Source of the DNA: Bacillota bacterium
GTDB taxonomy: Bacteria > Bacillota > Limnochordia > Darwinibacteriales > Darwinibacteriaceae
Length of the DNA stretch: 32,048 nucleotides
Reading direction: 5' to 3'
NCBI GenBank assembly: GCA_012838305.1
Contig: DUPN01000027.1
Span: forward strand, 1-32,048
Shown: piece after piece, positions 15,983 through 25,358 of the stretch
How positions within the stretch are numbered: position 1 is the first letter of the stretch
Layout: every line of letters begins with the position of its first letter
Notes under the pieces: model-generated
Databases searched by the model: none
Seen by the model: only the letters and a program-made list of their open reading frames with translations
Told to the model about the DNA's origin: nothing
Position numbers and translations under genes: made by a program

Positions 15983-17155
15983 CTAAATTTGGATGAGGCC
16001 GGCTTGTGTAAAGCTCAAAGGTTTCGGCCCGTCCTTGGTTACATGATAGCCGTCTTCCACGCGGAAACCGCCAAACGGTGTCAGGAAGCATGGTATATCC
16101 ACGGACACGATCATGTCAGCTTGGATCTGCACGTCACTGGCTGCATGGAATATGGGCGGTTCAAACTCTACCAGACCGACGGTGTGAACACCCACATAGG
16201 CGAAGTACTTCTCGAGACCCTTTGTAGCCATGACTTCCCGAGCCTTCTGTTCAACTTCTCGTCCGATTGCACCCGGCTTTAACGCCTTGAGAACGGCATT
16301 TTGGGCTTCAACAGCAAGGTCCACCGCTTCTGCCAGCTCGGGACTTGGCCGGCCGACACTAATGGGTCGGCCTACCGCGCCGTGATATCCTTGATAACGA
16401 GGGATCACCGTTACACCCAAGGTATCTCCGCGCTCCACCTTGCGATGCGTTGCCCTCACTACGATGGGACGTGCATTTGGCCCTGCGCCAACAATGGTAT
16501 CAATTCCTGTTCCCTCTGTTCCCATCAGGCGCATAGCATGCTCCGCTGCAGCGGCAATCTCAAATTCTGCTACGCCAACGCCTGCAGCTTCCACCGCCGC
16601 TTGAAATCCCACTTCGGCGACTTCAAATACATACTTAATTACCTCCAACTCACTGGCGCTTTTTACTGCCCGATACTTATACATGATCGGATCGACGGAA
16701 CTCAGCTCATAGTGCTCAGCGAGTAAGGAATAAAGCGCTACATCCATCAGCTCCTGTCCAATAATACCCACCCTTTTTACTTTATGACCCAAGGCAGGGG
16801 TCATTTTGGAGATGATCTCCGGGAAATTGCTCATCTTGGCGAAGGGGTGATCTTGTTCTGGATGCTTGAACTCCTCGGCAATGACGATCTTGTCTATTTT
16901 CGCGGTGAGCTGGGCCAATGCTTCAGCTTCGGGACCGGTAACGAGCACAGATTCACCCTGCGCGGGTATCAAACAACAGGACGACTCGAAATGCGTGGCG
17001 AAATCTGTCACGTAACGTACATGGGCTGGACCTGCGGTGGCCCTGTCGTTCGAGAATATAACCAGTAGGTCCAGACCCGCTGCACGGGCTTCTTGCTGCA
17101 GGTTTCTCCTGCGCAGAGCGAACTCCTCAACAGGGATAACTGGAAACTTGGACAT
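15983..17155 (-). CDS. Second creatinase-like M24-fold protein lacking metal ligands
   Basis: This 390-residue paralogue of the protein at 9045-10214 is diverged but has the same two-domain creatinase/aminopeptidase fold. Canonical metal Asp residues are replaced by Thr (LGVTVIPRYQGY) and Ala (GYHGAVG). The His is retained (VGVHTVGLVEFEPP), the first Glu is Asp (VSVDIP) and the last Glu is kept (FRVEDGYHV). It is thus probably not a metallopeptidase. It is the last gene of the rhamnose importer operon, 38 bp after the second permease, with AAGGAGGAG before its ATG. A creatinase-like hydrolase or a non-peptidase enzyme linked to the imported compound is the best guess. Confidence 0.85.
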   Translation of the reverse strand: MSKFPVIPVEEFALRRRNLQQEARAAGLDLLVIFSNDRATAGPAHVRYVTDFATHFESSCCLIPAQGESVLVTGPEAEALAQLTAKIDKIVIAEEFKHPEQDHPFAKMSNFPEIISKMTPALGHKVKRVGIIGQELMDVALYSLLAEHYELSSVDPIMYKYRAVKSASELEVIKYVFEVAEVGFQAAVEAAGVGVAEFEIAAAAEHAMRLMGTEGTGIDTIVGAGPNARPIVVRATHRKVERGDTLGVTVIPRYQGYHGAVGRPISVGRPSPELAEAVDLAVEAQNAVLKALKPGAIGREVEQKAREVMATKGLEKYFAYVGVHTVGLVEFEPPIFHAASDVQIQADMIVSVDIPCFLTPFGGFRVEDGYHVTKDGPKPLSFTQAGLIQI

Positions 17156-17193
17156 CGTATCTCCTCCTTTGTCTCTTAGAACTCTCTCACCTC

Positions 17194-18153
17194 TTAGGCC
17201 GTCTTACCTTGCTTACCGGACAGTCGATCCAGCAGCTGCGGCAGTAAGATGGCAATGATCAGCATCAGCCCGATAACAACCGTCATCATCTGTCCTGGGA
17301 TGTTCAACAGACTCATCCCGAATCTTGATGCGCCAATCAAGAACAAGGCCAGCACCACACCGATCATGGAACCTCGGCCGCCCTTGATACTAACGCCGCC
17401 TAACACAACTGCGGTAATGATTTCAAGTTCATAGTTCAAAGCAATGTTGGGCCTAGTGCTGTAAATCCTTGACGTGAGCAGAACTGCGGCCAAACCCGCT
17501 AGTAAGCCATTTACCGTAAACAGGATCACCTTGATGCGATCCACAGGAAGTCCCGAATACCTGCAAGCGTCTTCATTATTACCTATGGCGTAGACCGAAC
17601 GGCCAAACGTGGTCTTGTGGAGGATGAACCCAAAAATGACGGCCAAGGCAATGAAGATCACGAACTGGTTGGGGATATTCGTGCCCGGAAAATAACCCTG
17701 TCCGAGAGTGGCAAATTCGTAAGGATAGCCAGTAATGGCTTGATTGCCCAAGAGCACATAGGCAATGCCTCGATACAGAGAAAATGTCGCCAGGGTGGCC
17801 ACCATCGCCGGAAGCTTGACTCGGGTGATAATCAGGCCGTTAAACAGACCGCCGGCCATACCCACCAGAAGGCAAAGCAAGGCCGATGGCCAGATGCCGA
17901 TCCCGGACCGAAACGCAATTCCCATAACAGCTGCGGACATCGCCATATTGGAAGCCACGGAAAGATCCATGTTTCCCGAAATGATGATAAAGGCCATGCA
18001 CACAGCTATAACGCCTTTTTCGGTAAAGTGGACTGTAGAATCCAGGAGGTTGCGGAGGTTGAGGAAGTATGGAGATAAGTTGGACATCAAGATGAACACG
18101 CCAACAAGCAGAATCAGTAAAATGAACTCCCAATGCCTAAGTAGCTTTCTCAT
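17194..18153 (-). CDS. rhaQ: Rhamnose ABC transporter permease (second)
   Basis: This RbsC-family permease of about 319 residues has multiple hydrophobic segments starting FILLILLVGVFILM. It has the family GNMDLSVASNMAMS motif, the cytoplasmic loop GNNEDACRYSGLPVDR and VVLGGVSIKGGRGS. I start at the ATG at 18153, with GGGAGGAG five bases upstream; the longer frame to 18255 only overlaps the preceding gene. The ATG overlaps the upstream permease stop as ATGA, so the two permeases are coupled and probably form a heterodimer. The symbol follows the gene order of the Rhizobium rhaSTPQ operon; which permease is P and which Q is not certain. Confidence 0.9.
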   Translation of the reverse strand: MRKLLRHWEFILLILLVGVFILMSNLSPYFLNLRNLLDSTVHFTEKGVIAVCMAFIIISGNMDLSVASNMAMSAAVMGIAFRSGIGIWPSALLCLLVGMAGGLFNGLIITRVKLPAMVATLATFSLYRGIAYVLLGNQAITGYPYEFATLGQGYFPGTNIPNQFVIFIALAVIFGFILHKTTFGRSVYAIGNNEDACRYSGLPVDRIKVILFTVNGLLAGLAAVLLTSRIYSTRPNIALNYELEIITAVVLGGVSIKGGRGSMIGVVLALFLIGASRFGMSLLNIPGQMMTVVIGLMLIIAILLPQLLDRLSGKQGKTA

Positions 18154-19160
18154 AATTGCTCCTCCCGTACTACCTTTGTCCCTTGCCTCCGCCTGACGAT
18201 TCCATCCATCGAAACAGCTACCAGAATGACAATACCCTGAATGGCCAGTTTCCAAAAGGGATTCGTTTGCGTCACATTTAAGGCATTTTCAATGATCGAG
18301 ATTAACAGAGCCCCAAGTAAGACTCCAGTCACTTGACCCGTTCCGCCGGCTACACTGACTCCCCCTAAAACGATGGCTGTCACTGTGGAGAACTCAAAAC
18401 CCGTAGCTGTATCGGGCTGGGCTGAAGCAAAGCGAGAGACCCAGAGGACACCGCAGAGACCATATAACAGGCCTGTGACCGAATAGACAATACGGTTAAT
18501 CTTATCTGTGTTAATTCCCGCCACCTTAGCCGCCTCGAGATTACCGCCTACGGCGTACACTTCTCTTCCGGTTTTGGAATGGGAAAGGAAGAAATAGAAA
18601 ATGAGATAGAACAGACCCGCAATAAACAGAAGATTGGGGATTCCTAAAATCGTGCCTCTAGCCAGATGGATAAAGCTGCTCGGCATCTCATGGGCGCTAA
18701 CCCATTGACCGTCACTGGCCAGGAAAATCAAACCTCGGTAAATGGACATGGTGCCTAAAGTGGCGATGATCGGGGGGATCTTGCCGTTCACGACAAGCAC
18801 CCCATTGATGCTGCCCAGTCCAAGTCCGATCAATCCACCCAGCAGCAGCGCCAAATATGGATTTAGAGCTATACCCGCCTTATAAATCAGCCCCACAAGC
18901 ATGCCGGAGAGAGCGAGGCCTGAGCCTACTGACAGGTCAATCCCCCCGGTCATGACGACCATCATTTGACCTATGGAGGCAATGGCCACAATGGCACTGT
19001 CTAGAAAGATGGAATGAAAATTGCCCCAGGATAGGAAGCGTGGACTATGTAATGTAACACCAAGGATAACGGCCAGGGTAAAGAGGAGCAGACTGGTCTC
19101 CCGCCTTACGCTGAGGTTCGTCAGGGTGAACTTAGTCTTATCCCGCGCTGTTCGAGACAT
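18150..19160 (-). CDS. rhaP: Rhamnose ABC transporter permease (first)
   Basis: This RbsC-family permease of about 336 residues has a charged N-terminus and then many membrane spans starting SLLLFTLAVILGVTL. It has GGIDLSVGSGLALSG, the loop GNLEAAKVAGINTDK and VLGGVSVAGGTGQV. The ATG at 19160 follows AAGGAGG by 7 bases; the TTG just before it is less likely. It lies 12 bp after the ATPase gene and overlaps the second permease by 4 bp. Two different permeases plus one double ATPase and a RhaS-like binding protein is the arrangement known for rhamnose importers. Confidence 0.9.
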   Translation of the reverse strand: MSRTARDKTKFTLTNLSVRRETSLLLFTLAVILGVTLHSPRFLSWGNFHSIFLDSAIVAIASIGQMMVVMTGGIDLSVGSGLALSGMLVGLIYKAGIALNPYLALLLGGLIGLGLGSINGVLVVNGKIPPIIATLGTMSIYRGLIFLASDGQWVSAHEMPSSFIHLARGTILGIPNLLFIAGLFYLIFYFFLSHSKTGREVYAVGGNLEAAKVAGINTDKINRIVYSVTGLLYGLCGVLWVSRFASAQPDTATGFEFSTVTAIVLGGVSVAGGTGQVTGVLLGALLISIIENALNVTQTNPFWKLAIQGIVILVAVSMDGIVRRRQGTKVVREEQL

Positions 19161-19172
19161 CAAAAAACCTCC

Positions 19173-20684
19173 TTAAACTGCATCCGCTTCTGCACCGCTT
19201 CTGCCAATGGCCGCCTGCAGAATGCCTTCTTGTGTAGCCTGATCCCGCTTGAACTCAGCCGCTATCCGCCCTTCATGCATGACTAAAATGCGATCCGAAA
19301 TTCCAATCACCTCAGGTAGTTCAGAAGAAATGATAATGATACCAAGACCTTGTTCCGCCAACTCGCCGATTAGTGTGTGCACAGCCGCTTTAGCCTGAAC
19401 GTCGATTCCTTTGGTGGGTTCATCCAGGATGAGGATTCTAGGTTCGGTGGCCATCCATTTTGCTAGAACCACCTTCTGTTGATTCCCCCCGGACAGATTG
19501 CGGGCGAGCTGGGTGCAGCCGGACGTGCGGATGCTTAAGAGTTCAATGTATTTCTCTGTGATTTCTGTTTCCTGGTCCTTATTCAGCAGCCGGTACTTGA
19601 AACGATCGAGAATGGAGATTGTGGTGTTTTGGGAGATATCCATGGCTAAAACCAAACCATGATCCTGACGATCCTCGGGCAAATAGGCAATCCCATGTCG
19701 CAGAGCATCCCGGGGACTCTTGATTTTCGTGCGCTCACCATTGAGCCAGATTTCACCCTGATCCAGCGGCGTAATCCCGAAAATGGCCCGGGCCATCTCC
19801 GTTCGGCCGGCCCCAACCAAACCTGCAATCCCCAAAATCTCTCCCTCTCTGACGGTAAAGCTGATCTCCCGAAACTCGCCGTGGCGGGCCAGGTTCTTGA
19901 CCTCCAAAAGCTCTCCGCCGATGGGAACATCCTTTTTCGGGTACAGTTCATCCATGGACCGGCCAACCATCCAGCGAATGACCTCTTGGGTCGTGATTTC
20001 CTTGGTGTCCTTGGTGCCAATATACTTCCCGTCGCGTAAGACTGTGATCCGATCAGACAGTTCAAACACTTCATCTAGACGGTGCGAGATAAACACAATA
20101 GCGACCCCATCATCCCGCAAACGCCGAATGACAGCAAAGAGGCGTTCTGCTTCTTGAATGGTTAGTGAGGACGTGGGCTCATCCATCAGTAAGATCTTGG
20201 AGTCTAGAGACAACGCCTTGGCGATCTCCACCAATTGCCTCTCGGCAACATTGAGCATGTTCATCGTAGTTTTGGGATCGAGGTTGATCTCAAGTTCCTG
20301 CAGCAATTGCTTTGTCCTTTGATGCATTCCTTTCCAGTCAATTCTTTGCAGCCTATTCGATACCAGAGGATGACCCATGAAGACATTCTCACTGATACTC
20401 AGCTGAGGAAAACAGGTGTGTTCTTGGTAAATAGCTGCAATACCCGCTTTCTTGGCGTCGAGAGGATTGTTAAAGGTGACAGGCTCGCCGCCTAGAAAAA
20501 TGCTGCCCTCATCGAGCTGATGCACTCCAGTGGTAATTTTGAGCAGTGTGGACTTTCCGGCTCCATTTTCGCCCACTAAGGCGTGAATTTCCCCGGCCTT
20601 GAGGTCAAATTCAACGTTATCCAAAGCCACAACGCCAGGAAAACGTTTGGATATACCACGCAATTCCAGTAATTTCCGAGACAT
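19173..20684 (-). CDS. rhaT: Rhamnose ABC transporter double ATPase
   Basis: This fused two-domain sugar importer ATPase of about 503 residues has first domain Walker A GENGAGKSTLLK and Walker B LLMDEPTSSLT. The second domain has degenerate Walker A GLVGAGRTEMARAIF, signature SGGNQQKVVLAKW and LILDEPTKGIDVQAK. I start at the ATG at 20684 with AAGGAG 8 bases upstream; a frame extending to 20756 runs through an intercistronic hairpin and has no ribosome-binding site. It lies between rhaS and two permease genes. Sequence alone would only say RbsA-like; the rhamnose call comes from the binding protein and the locus. Confidence 0.92.
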   Translation of the reverse strand: MSRKLLELRGISKRFPGVVALDNVEFDLKAGEIHALVGENGAGKSTLLKITTGVHQLDEGSIFLGGEPVTFNNPLDAKKAGIAAIYQEHTCFPQLSISENVFMGHPLVSNRLQRIDWKGMHQRTKQLLQELEINLDPKTTMNMLNVAERQLVEIAKALSLDSKILLMDEPTSSLTIQEAERLFAVIRRLRDDGVAIVFISHRLDEVFELSDRITVLRDGKYIGTKDTKEITTQEVIRWMVGRSMDELYPKKDVPIGGELLEVKNLARHGEFREISFTVREGEILGIAGLVGAGRTEMARAIFGITPLDQGEIWLNGERTKIKSPRDALRHGIAYLPEDRQDHGLVLAMDISQNTTISILDRFKYRLLNKDQETEITEKYIELLSIRTSGCTQLARNLSGGNQQKVVLAKWMATEPRILILDEPTKGIDVQAKAAVHTLIGELAEQGLGIIIISSELPEVIGISDRILVMHEGRIAAEFKRDQATQEGILQAAIGRSGAEADAV

Positions 20685-20735
20685 ACGTTCGACTCCTTTT
20701 ACGATCTTCTTAGGACGATTTGCCTGAAGTGCGGA

Positions 20736-20782
20736 AGTGGCGGTCCCATCCAGCAATACCTGTTCCGGAGGTTACCGCCACT
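20736..20782 (-). other. Intercistronic hairpin between rhaS and the ATPase gene
   Basis: A perfect 9-bp stem, AGTGGCGGT / ACCGCCACT, encloses 29 bases that can form a smaller ACCT/AGGT stem. It lies in the 134-bp gap after rhaS, with no T-run, and resembles the stem after the other binding-protein gene at 11402-11436. It probably helps make more binding protein than membrane components. Confidence 0.7.
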
Positions 20783-20818
20783 ATTGCTATAGAAAATTAT
20801 CCAGGGAACAAATCGATT

Positions 20819-21826
20819 CTAGTAGACGTCAGCCCACTCATCAATATTGTCAATGTCAAAGACAAACGGAGCTCCAAGGACTACCTCTAAGCCGCCGTCG
20901 GCAGCTTCGGTAATTGTTCTTTCGCCCATGCGGCCTACATTTACAACCTCGCCAATCTCACCCTTGAGCGTCCCGGTCAAAAGACCATGGGCCATGTATG
21001 TTGATACATAACCTAGATCAATAGGATTCCAAAGGGCAATCGCTTCACTGGTGCCATTGCGGATATACTCAGCCATTTCACTTGGTAATCCTAGTCCTGT
21101 CAGGGCAATCTTGCCAGATAAGCCTTGATCCTCCAGGGCACGGGCCGTCGCGGCCAAACCTACCGTGGTCGGGGAAATGATACCCTTGAGGTTCGGACGG
21201 GAACGGAAGAGGCCGAGCGCCTCATTGTAGCTCTTTTCTCTGAGGTCGTCACCATAGACGATGGCCACCAGATCCATTTTTGCATACTCTGGCTCTTTCA
21301 GTTCTTCCTGCATCCACTGAATCCAGGTGTTTTGATTCGCCATAGTGGAGGTAGCGCTAAGAATGGCAATTTCGCCCTCTCCATCAATCATTTCTGCGAG
21401 CATTTGCACCTGGATGCGGCCAATCAATTCCATATCTGCTTGGTTCAGGAATAGATGGCGACCTGCAGGAGCCACACCGGAGTCAAAAGCGACTACAATG
21501 ATGCCCCGGTCCATGGCCCTTCGCAGCATGGGTACTAAAGCATCTGGATCATTTGCACTTACCAAAATTGCATCCACTTGTTGCGCAATCAATGCGTCGA
21601 TTAGCTCGATCTGACCTTCTGAAGTCGGTGTTGCTGGAGCTTGGAAAATGAAGTTTAGACCCAGTTCGCCAGTTGCCTCTTCTCCACCCTTGCGGCATGC
21701 TTCAAAAAACGGGTTGCCAGCGCCCTTCACGACCATGGCGATGGTAAAGTCCCGGGCATATGCGGGTAATGCAAAGACGAGCGCGACCAACAAAACGCCA
21801 ACAACTAATAGCCTTTTTCTACTCAC
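20819..21826 (-). CDS. rhaS: L-rhamnose ABC transporter substrate-binding protein
   Basis: This 335-residue sugar-binding protein strongly resembles the RhaS family as I remember it: NPFFEACRKGGEEA, TSEGQIELIDALIAQQVDAI, VSANDPDALVPMLRRAM, VAFDSGVAP, GDDLREKSYNEALGLF, GIISPTTVGLAATARALED and ALTGLGLPSEMAEYIRNG. It has a Sec signal peptide (SRKRLLVVGVLLVALVFALP, cleavage near AYA-RD) and no lipobox Cys. The start is a GTG at 21826, with GAGGAGGG 9 bases upstream. It is the first gene of the importer operon, with its own promoter at 21947-21975. This is the strongest evidence that the operon imports rhamnose rather than ribose. Confidence 0.93.
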   Translation of the reverse strand: MSRKRLLVVGVLLVALVFALPAYARDFTIAMVVKGAGNPFFEACRKGGEEATGELGLNFIFQAPATPTSEGQIELIDALIAQQVDAILVSANDPDALVPMLRRAMDRGIIVVAFDSGVAPAGRHLFLNQADMELIGRIQVQMLAEMIDGEGEIAILSATSTMANQNTWIQWMQEELKEPEYAKMDLVAIVYGDDLREKSYNEALGLFRSRPNLKGIISPTTVGLAATARALEDQGLSGKIALTGLGLPSEMAEYIRNGTSEAIALWNPIDLGYVSTYMAHGLLTGTLKGEIGEVVNVGRMGERTITEAADGGLEVVLGAPFVFDIDNIDEWADVY

Positions 21827-21946
21827 TCTTGTTTGCCCTCCTCTTAGGCTAGTTTGGTTTGCCGAAACTCGCAGGTTAGTGTCTTCCTACACCTCCTTGG
21901 GAATAATCTATCTAATCATTCGACTTTCATACACATTTACCTTCAT

Positions 21947-21975
21947 ATTTTAACACATTACGTTATATTTTCCAA
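21947..21975 (-). promoter_or_regulatory. Promoter of the rhamnose importer operon
   Basis: On the minus strand, -35 TTGGAA (21975-21970), a 17-bp spacer and extended -10 TGTTAAAAT (hexamer 21952-21947) precede rhaS. The leader would be about 115 nt and contains a second Shine-Dalgarno-like AAGGAGG at about 21892-21898 that no start codon follows. Confidence 0.65.
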
Positions 21976-21997
21976 CCAAATGTTTCATTCTTACATG

Positions 21998-22021
21998 GCT
22001 TTGTGTTTTTCATAACAAAGC
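21998..22021. promoter_or_regulatory. Inverted repeat upstream of rhaS promoter
   Basis: GCTTTGT / ACAAAGC, 7 bp each with a 10-base spacer, is centred roughly 70 bp upstream of the predicted rhaS transcription start. It could be an activator site or a structural element next to the DeoR terminator. It has no partner elsewhere in the window that I found. Confidence 0.45.
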
Positions 22022-22027
22022 AAGAGC

Positions 22028-22071
22028 AAAAAAGCGGCCCAAGCACCTTTTCCAGGATCCTGGTACCGCTT
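22028..22071 (-). terminator. Probable terminator of the E2-E1-DeoR operon
   Basis: On the minus strand AAGCGG pairs with CCGCTT and runs straight into TTTT. The 28-base interior contains its own palindrome, CCAGGATCCTGG. It lies 25 bp past the DeoR stop. Confidence 0.55.
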
Positions 22072-22095
22072 CGCTCTTCATTTGCTGTACTAAAA

Positions 22096-22860
22096 TCAAT
22101 CGTAAATGCGCACGTTAGCCTTTTTCACCCACTCCGCGATTTCCGGGGGCAAAGGTTTTTCACAAACCAGCGCATCAATATCGTTCAGGGTGGCGTAGGT
22201 AAAGGGCAGGTTTTTGTTAATTTTACTGCTATCCACAAGCACAAAAACCTCCTGGGCCTGCTCCACCACCTTCCTTTTCAGCTGGCTTTCGTAAAGATTG
22301 GCTACAGTAAATCCGCGTTCAACAGAGAAGCCCGAGGCCGCCATAAAGGCCAAGTCAATGTTGACCGCGTCCAACAGATTCATGGCACCGGGCCCCGACA
22401 TGGACAAAGTGTTCCGGTTAACCAGTCCGCCTACCGCCATCACCATGGGCTGGCTTCTCTTTTGAACCTCAAGAGCAATATTAAGACCGCTGGTCACCAC
22501 GGAAAACCGTTCATTGGGCAAAACCTCAGCCAGATGCATAATTGTGCTCCCGGAATCAAAATAGAGGGAGCGGCCTGGTTCCAGCAAATGGAGTACCTTC
22601 TGGGCAATCTTTTGCTTGGCCTCTTGGTTCTCCTGGGCTCTGGTTTCGTAAGGGTTTTCTTCACCCTTTCCCATCAGCTTCTTGACACTCACAGCTCCGC
22701 CATGGGTACGGATTACTTCACCCTCCTTTTCCAGGGCATCCAAATCCCGCCGCAGAGTCATGGTGGAGAGATCGGGGAAAATCTCGTGCAGATCCTTGAG
22801 ACGAACCTCTCCCTTGTCCTCAACCATGGCCCGAATTCGCTCTTTCCGTTCACTTGCCAT
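22096..22860 (-). CDS. DeoR/GlpR-family transcriptional regulator
   Basis: This 254-residue regulator has an N-terminal winged helix, ERKERIRAMVEDKGEVRLKD then TMTLRRDLDALEKEGEVIRT, and the family linker HGGAV. The C-terminal sugar-phosphate sensor domain (ISOCOT fold) has DSGSTIMHLAEVL, VTSGLNIALEV, AVGGLVNRNTLSMSGPGA and LVDSSKINKN. These bind phosphorylated sugars. It is the last gene of the operon, 11 bp after the fused E1 gene; the E1 stop codon is embedded in its AGGAGG ribosome-binding site. It probably autoregulates that operon and may control the sugar genes around it. A DeoR protein encoded with a 2-oxoacid dehydrogenase is unusual. Confidence 0.93.
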   Translation of the reverse strand: MASERKERIRAMVEDKGEVRLKDLHEIFPDLSTMTLRRDLDALEKEGEVIRTHGGAVSVKKLMGKGEENPYETRAQENQEAKQKIAQKVLHLLEPGRSLYFDSGSTIMHLAEVLPNERFSVVTSGLNIALEVQKRSQPMVMAVGGLVNRNTLSMSGPGAMNLLDAVNIDLAFMAASGFSVERGFTVANLYESQLKRKVVEQAQEVFVLVDSSKINKNLPFTYATLNDIDALVCEKPLPPEIAEWVKKANVRIYD

Positions 22861-22871
22861 GCAGCATCCTC

Positions 22872-25334
22872 CTACAAACCTGATTTCTTCCTGATGATCT
22901 GTGTATTGCGGCTGACTCTCCGCTTCGGACTATGACCCTCGAGGGGCATGATTTTCGCATCCACGGCATCAATCATCCACTCAGGCTGGGGAAAGAAGAA
23001 CTCTTCCAACTCGTGGGCAGGAGTGATCCAATTCCTAGCCCCTACCACAACAGGTGGAGCGTCCAAATCATCGAAGGCCAACTCGCTAACGGTCTGGGCC
23101 ATCTCCTTTAAATAAGAGGCACGCTCGCAGGCATCACTGGTGAGCAGAATCCTGCCCGTCTTGGCCACAGACTCCAGCACCGGTTCATAATTGAAGGGAA
23201 CCAACGACCGGGCATCGATCACTTCTGCGGAAACACCATACCTTTCTTCCAGAATATCCGCGGCTTTTAAGGCGCGGTAGAGGGTGGCACCGATGGACAG
23301 AATGGTAAGATCTGTCCCTTCCCGCTTCACATCCGGCTCACCAATTGGTACTTCGTAATACCCTTCCGGCACCTCTGGCCTGAACATTTCACCCACATCG
23401 TAAATCCTCTGGCTCTCAAAGAAGATGACGGGATCGGTTCCCATCAAAGCGCTGTTCATCAGGCCTTTTGCATCATAGGGCGTTGCCGGGAAAACGACCT
23501 TCAGACCAGGAATATGGGCGGGCAGCGCTGTCCAGTCTTGGGAATGCTGCGCCCCGTACTTCGAGCCCACAGACACCCTCAATACGAGGGGCATCTGGAG
23601 TTCACCAGCACTCATGGCCTGCCACTTCGCCATCTGGTTAAACACTTCGTCGCCGGCCCGACCCAGAAAGTCGCAATACATCAACTCAATGATGGCCCGG
23701 CCGCCACTCAGAACATAGCCAACCCCTGAGCTGACAATAGCCGCTTCGGAAATGGGAGCATTAAAGAAACGGTGATAGGGCAAAGCCTCTGTTAAACCTC
23801 GATACACAGCGAAGGCACCGCCCCAGTCCCTAACGTCTTCGCCATAGGCCACCAATGTTGGGTCAACGTAGAACTTATCGAGGATGGCTTCAAAAATCGC
23901 ATCCCTTAACTGAAAGGTGCGCAGTCCTGACTGTCCTGCTTCCACTTTCGTCCGCAGCTTGCGCTGAATCTGCTGGACACGGGGATTCTCCTCCCTCGAG
24001 ATCAGCACTTCGCAAGGGCGATCGTCCATCTTTTCCACCCGCTGCTCCGAAAACATAAAGCGTTCAATCAGATCCGGGTCACCAGGTAAATCCATGCGGG
24101 GCGAAATGTCCTCATCCACAGCCAGCTTCACGACGCTCTGAACTAATTCGACGATCGCTTCCCGAATTCCTTGGAGGTCTTCTTCCGTGGCCAGACCAAA
24201 GCGGACTAGTTCCAGCCCATAGGTGACCAAGGAGTCATGCTGCTGCCAGGCCTCAATCTCCTCTTTTGTGCGATAGCTGGAGGAATCCGAAGGCGAATGA
24301 CCGGCAAAGCGGTAGGTTACGGTATCCAGTAACACGGGTCCTCGCTTCTCTTCCAGTAGCTGACGTTTATTGCGCATAGCGTCAATGACAGCTAAAGGAT
24401 TATATCCATCGATCCTTTCTGCATGCATCTGCTCGGGATTAATGCCGGCCCCGATCCGAGCCAGGAAATCAAAGCCCATGGTCTCGCCTGCGGTCTGACC
24501 CCCCATGCCGTATTGATTGTTGAAGAAGTTGAAGATGATGGGCAGTCCGCCTTGATACTCACCGTCCCACAGTTCTCTAAACTGACCCATGCTGGCCATA
24601 TTCAGGGCTTCCCAGACCACACCGCATCCTAGGGAACCATCGCCCACATTGGAGATGACTATGCCCTTCTTCTGATTGATCTTTTTGAACAGGGCGGAGC
24701 CCAGAGCGATGGCGGCCGACCCACCCACAATGGCATTGTTTGGATACACCCCAAAAGGAGTAAAGAAGGCGTGCATGGAACCTCCGAGTCCCATTTGGAA
24801 ACCGGTCTGGCGGCCAAAGATCTCGGCCAGAGTTCCATACAGCAAGAAAGTGATGGCCAGGTCTTTGACAGCGGTGGTTCCATCTTTAATCCGTCGAACC
24901 GCGGCCAGTATGGTCCCATCCAGATAGTCCTCCATGATCTGGGTGAGCTCCTGGGCCGTCATTTTCTCAATGGCCGACAGGCCCTTGGCCAAGATCTCCC
25001 CATGACTGCGATGGGAACCAAAGATAAGATCATCCTTATCCAGAAGGAACGCCTGTCCCACCACGGATGCCTCCTGACCGACTGAAAGATGGGCAGGGCC
25101 CGGGTAATCATAGGGCGTGTGGCGGTATTCCCCCGTGGTTTTGATGGCATAGAGCATCTCTTCGAATTCCCGAATGATGGCCATATCTCGATAAATGCGC
25201 ACTAAGTCTTCTTTAGAAAGATTCTCAAGTTCATCTTGAACCGTCTTATTATACTGGTTTACTGGTATGCTGGAAAAGTCAATCTGGCCGCTTTTCCGCA
25301 TCTCACCGGGGTCGATAAATAGTTTTTTTGCCAT
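22872..25334 (-). CDS. Fused alpha-beta E1 component of a 2-oxoacid dehydrogenase complex
   Basis: This 820-residue protein joins the alpha and beta subunits of a thiamine-diphosphate-dependent E1. The alpha part (about residues 35-430) has [18 protein letters not shown], and the thiamine motif GDG at 231-233 ending in NN at 272-273. The beta part (about 480-800) has [39 protein letters not shown] and [18 protein letters not shown]. It would oxidatively decarboxylate pyruvate, a branched-chain 2-oxoacid or acetoin and pass the acyl group to the lipoyl E2 encoded 24 bp upstream. No E3 lipoamide dehydrogenase is in the window, so a shared E3 is needed. The substrate cannot be read from the sequence. 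Confidence 0.93.
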   Translation of the reverse strand: MAKKLFIDPGEMRKSGQIDFSSIPVNQYNKTVQDELENLSKEDLVRIYRDMAIIREFEEMLYAIKTTGEYRHTPYDYPGPAHLSVGQEASVVGQAFLLDKDDLIFGSHRSHGEILAKGLSAIEKMTAQELTQIMEDYLDGTILAAVRRIKDGTTAVKDLAITFLLYGTLAEIFGRQTGFQMGLGGSMHAFFTPFGVYPNNAIVGGSAAIALGSALFKKINQKKGIVISNVGDGSLGCGVVWEALNMASMGQFRELWDGEYQGGLPIIFNFFNNQYGMGGQTAGETMGFDFLARIGAGINPEQMHAERIDGYNPLAVIDAMRNKRQLLEEKRGPVLLDTVTYRFAGHSPSDSSSYRTKEEIEAWQQHDSLVTYGLELVRFGLATEEDLQGIREAIVELVQSVVKLAVDEDISPRMDLPGDPDLIERFMFSEQRVEKMDDRPCEVLISREENPRVQQIQRKLRTKVEAGQSGLRTFQLRDAIFEAILDKFYVDPTLVAYGEDVRDWGGAFAVYRGLTEALPYHRFFNAPISEAAIVSSGVGYVLSGGRAIIELMYCDFLGRAGDEVFNQMAKWQAMSAGELQMPLVLRVSVGSKYGAQHSQDWTALPAHIPGLKVVFPATPYDAKGLMNSALMGTDPVIFFESQRIYDVGEMFRPEVPEGYYEVPIGEPDVKREGTDLTILSIGATLYRALKAADILEERYGVSAEVIDARSLVPFNYEPVLESVAKTGRILLTSDACERASYLKEMAQTVSELAFDDLDAPPVVVGARNWITPAHELEEFFFPQPEWMIDAVDAKIMPLEGHSPKRRVSRNTQIIRKKSGL

Positions 25335-25358
25335 GTCATCTCGCTCCTTTTCTTCGAT

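Noticed and set aside
22003-22935. 310-codon plus-strand open frame opposite the DeoR gene
   Set aside because: The minus-strand frame is a clear full-length DeoR protein with good start signals; the opposite frame shows no family motifs and crosses the terminator.
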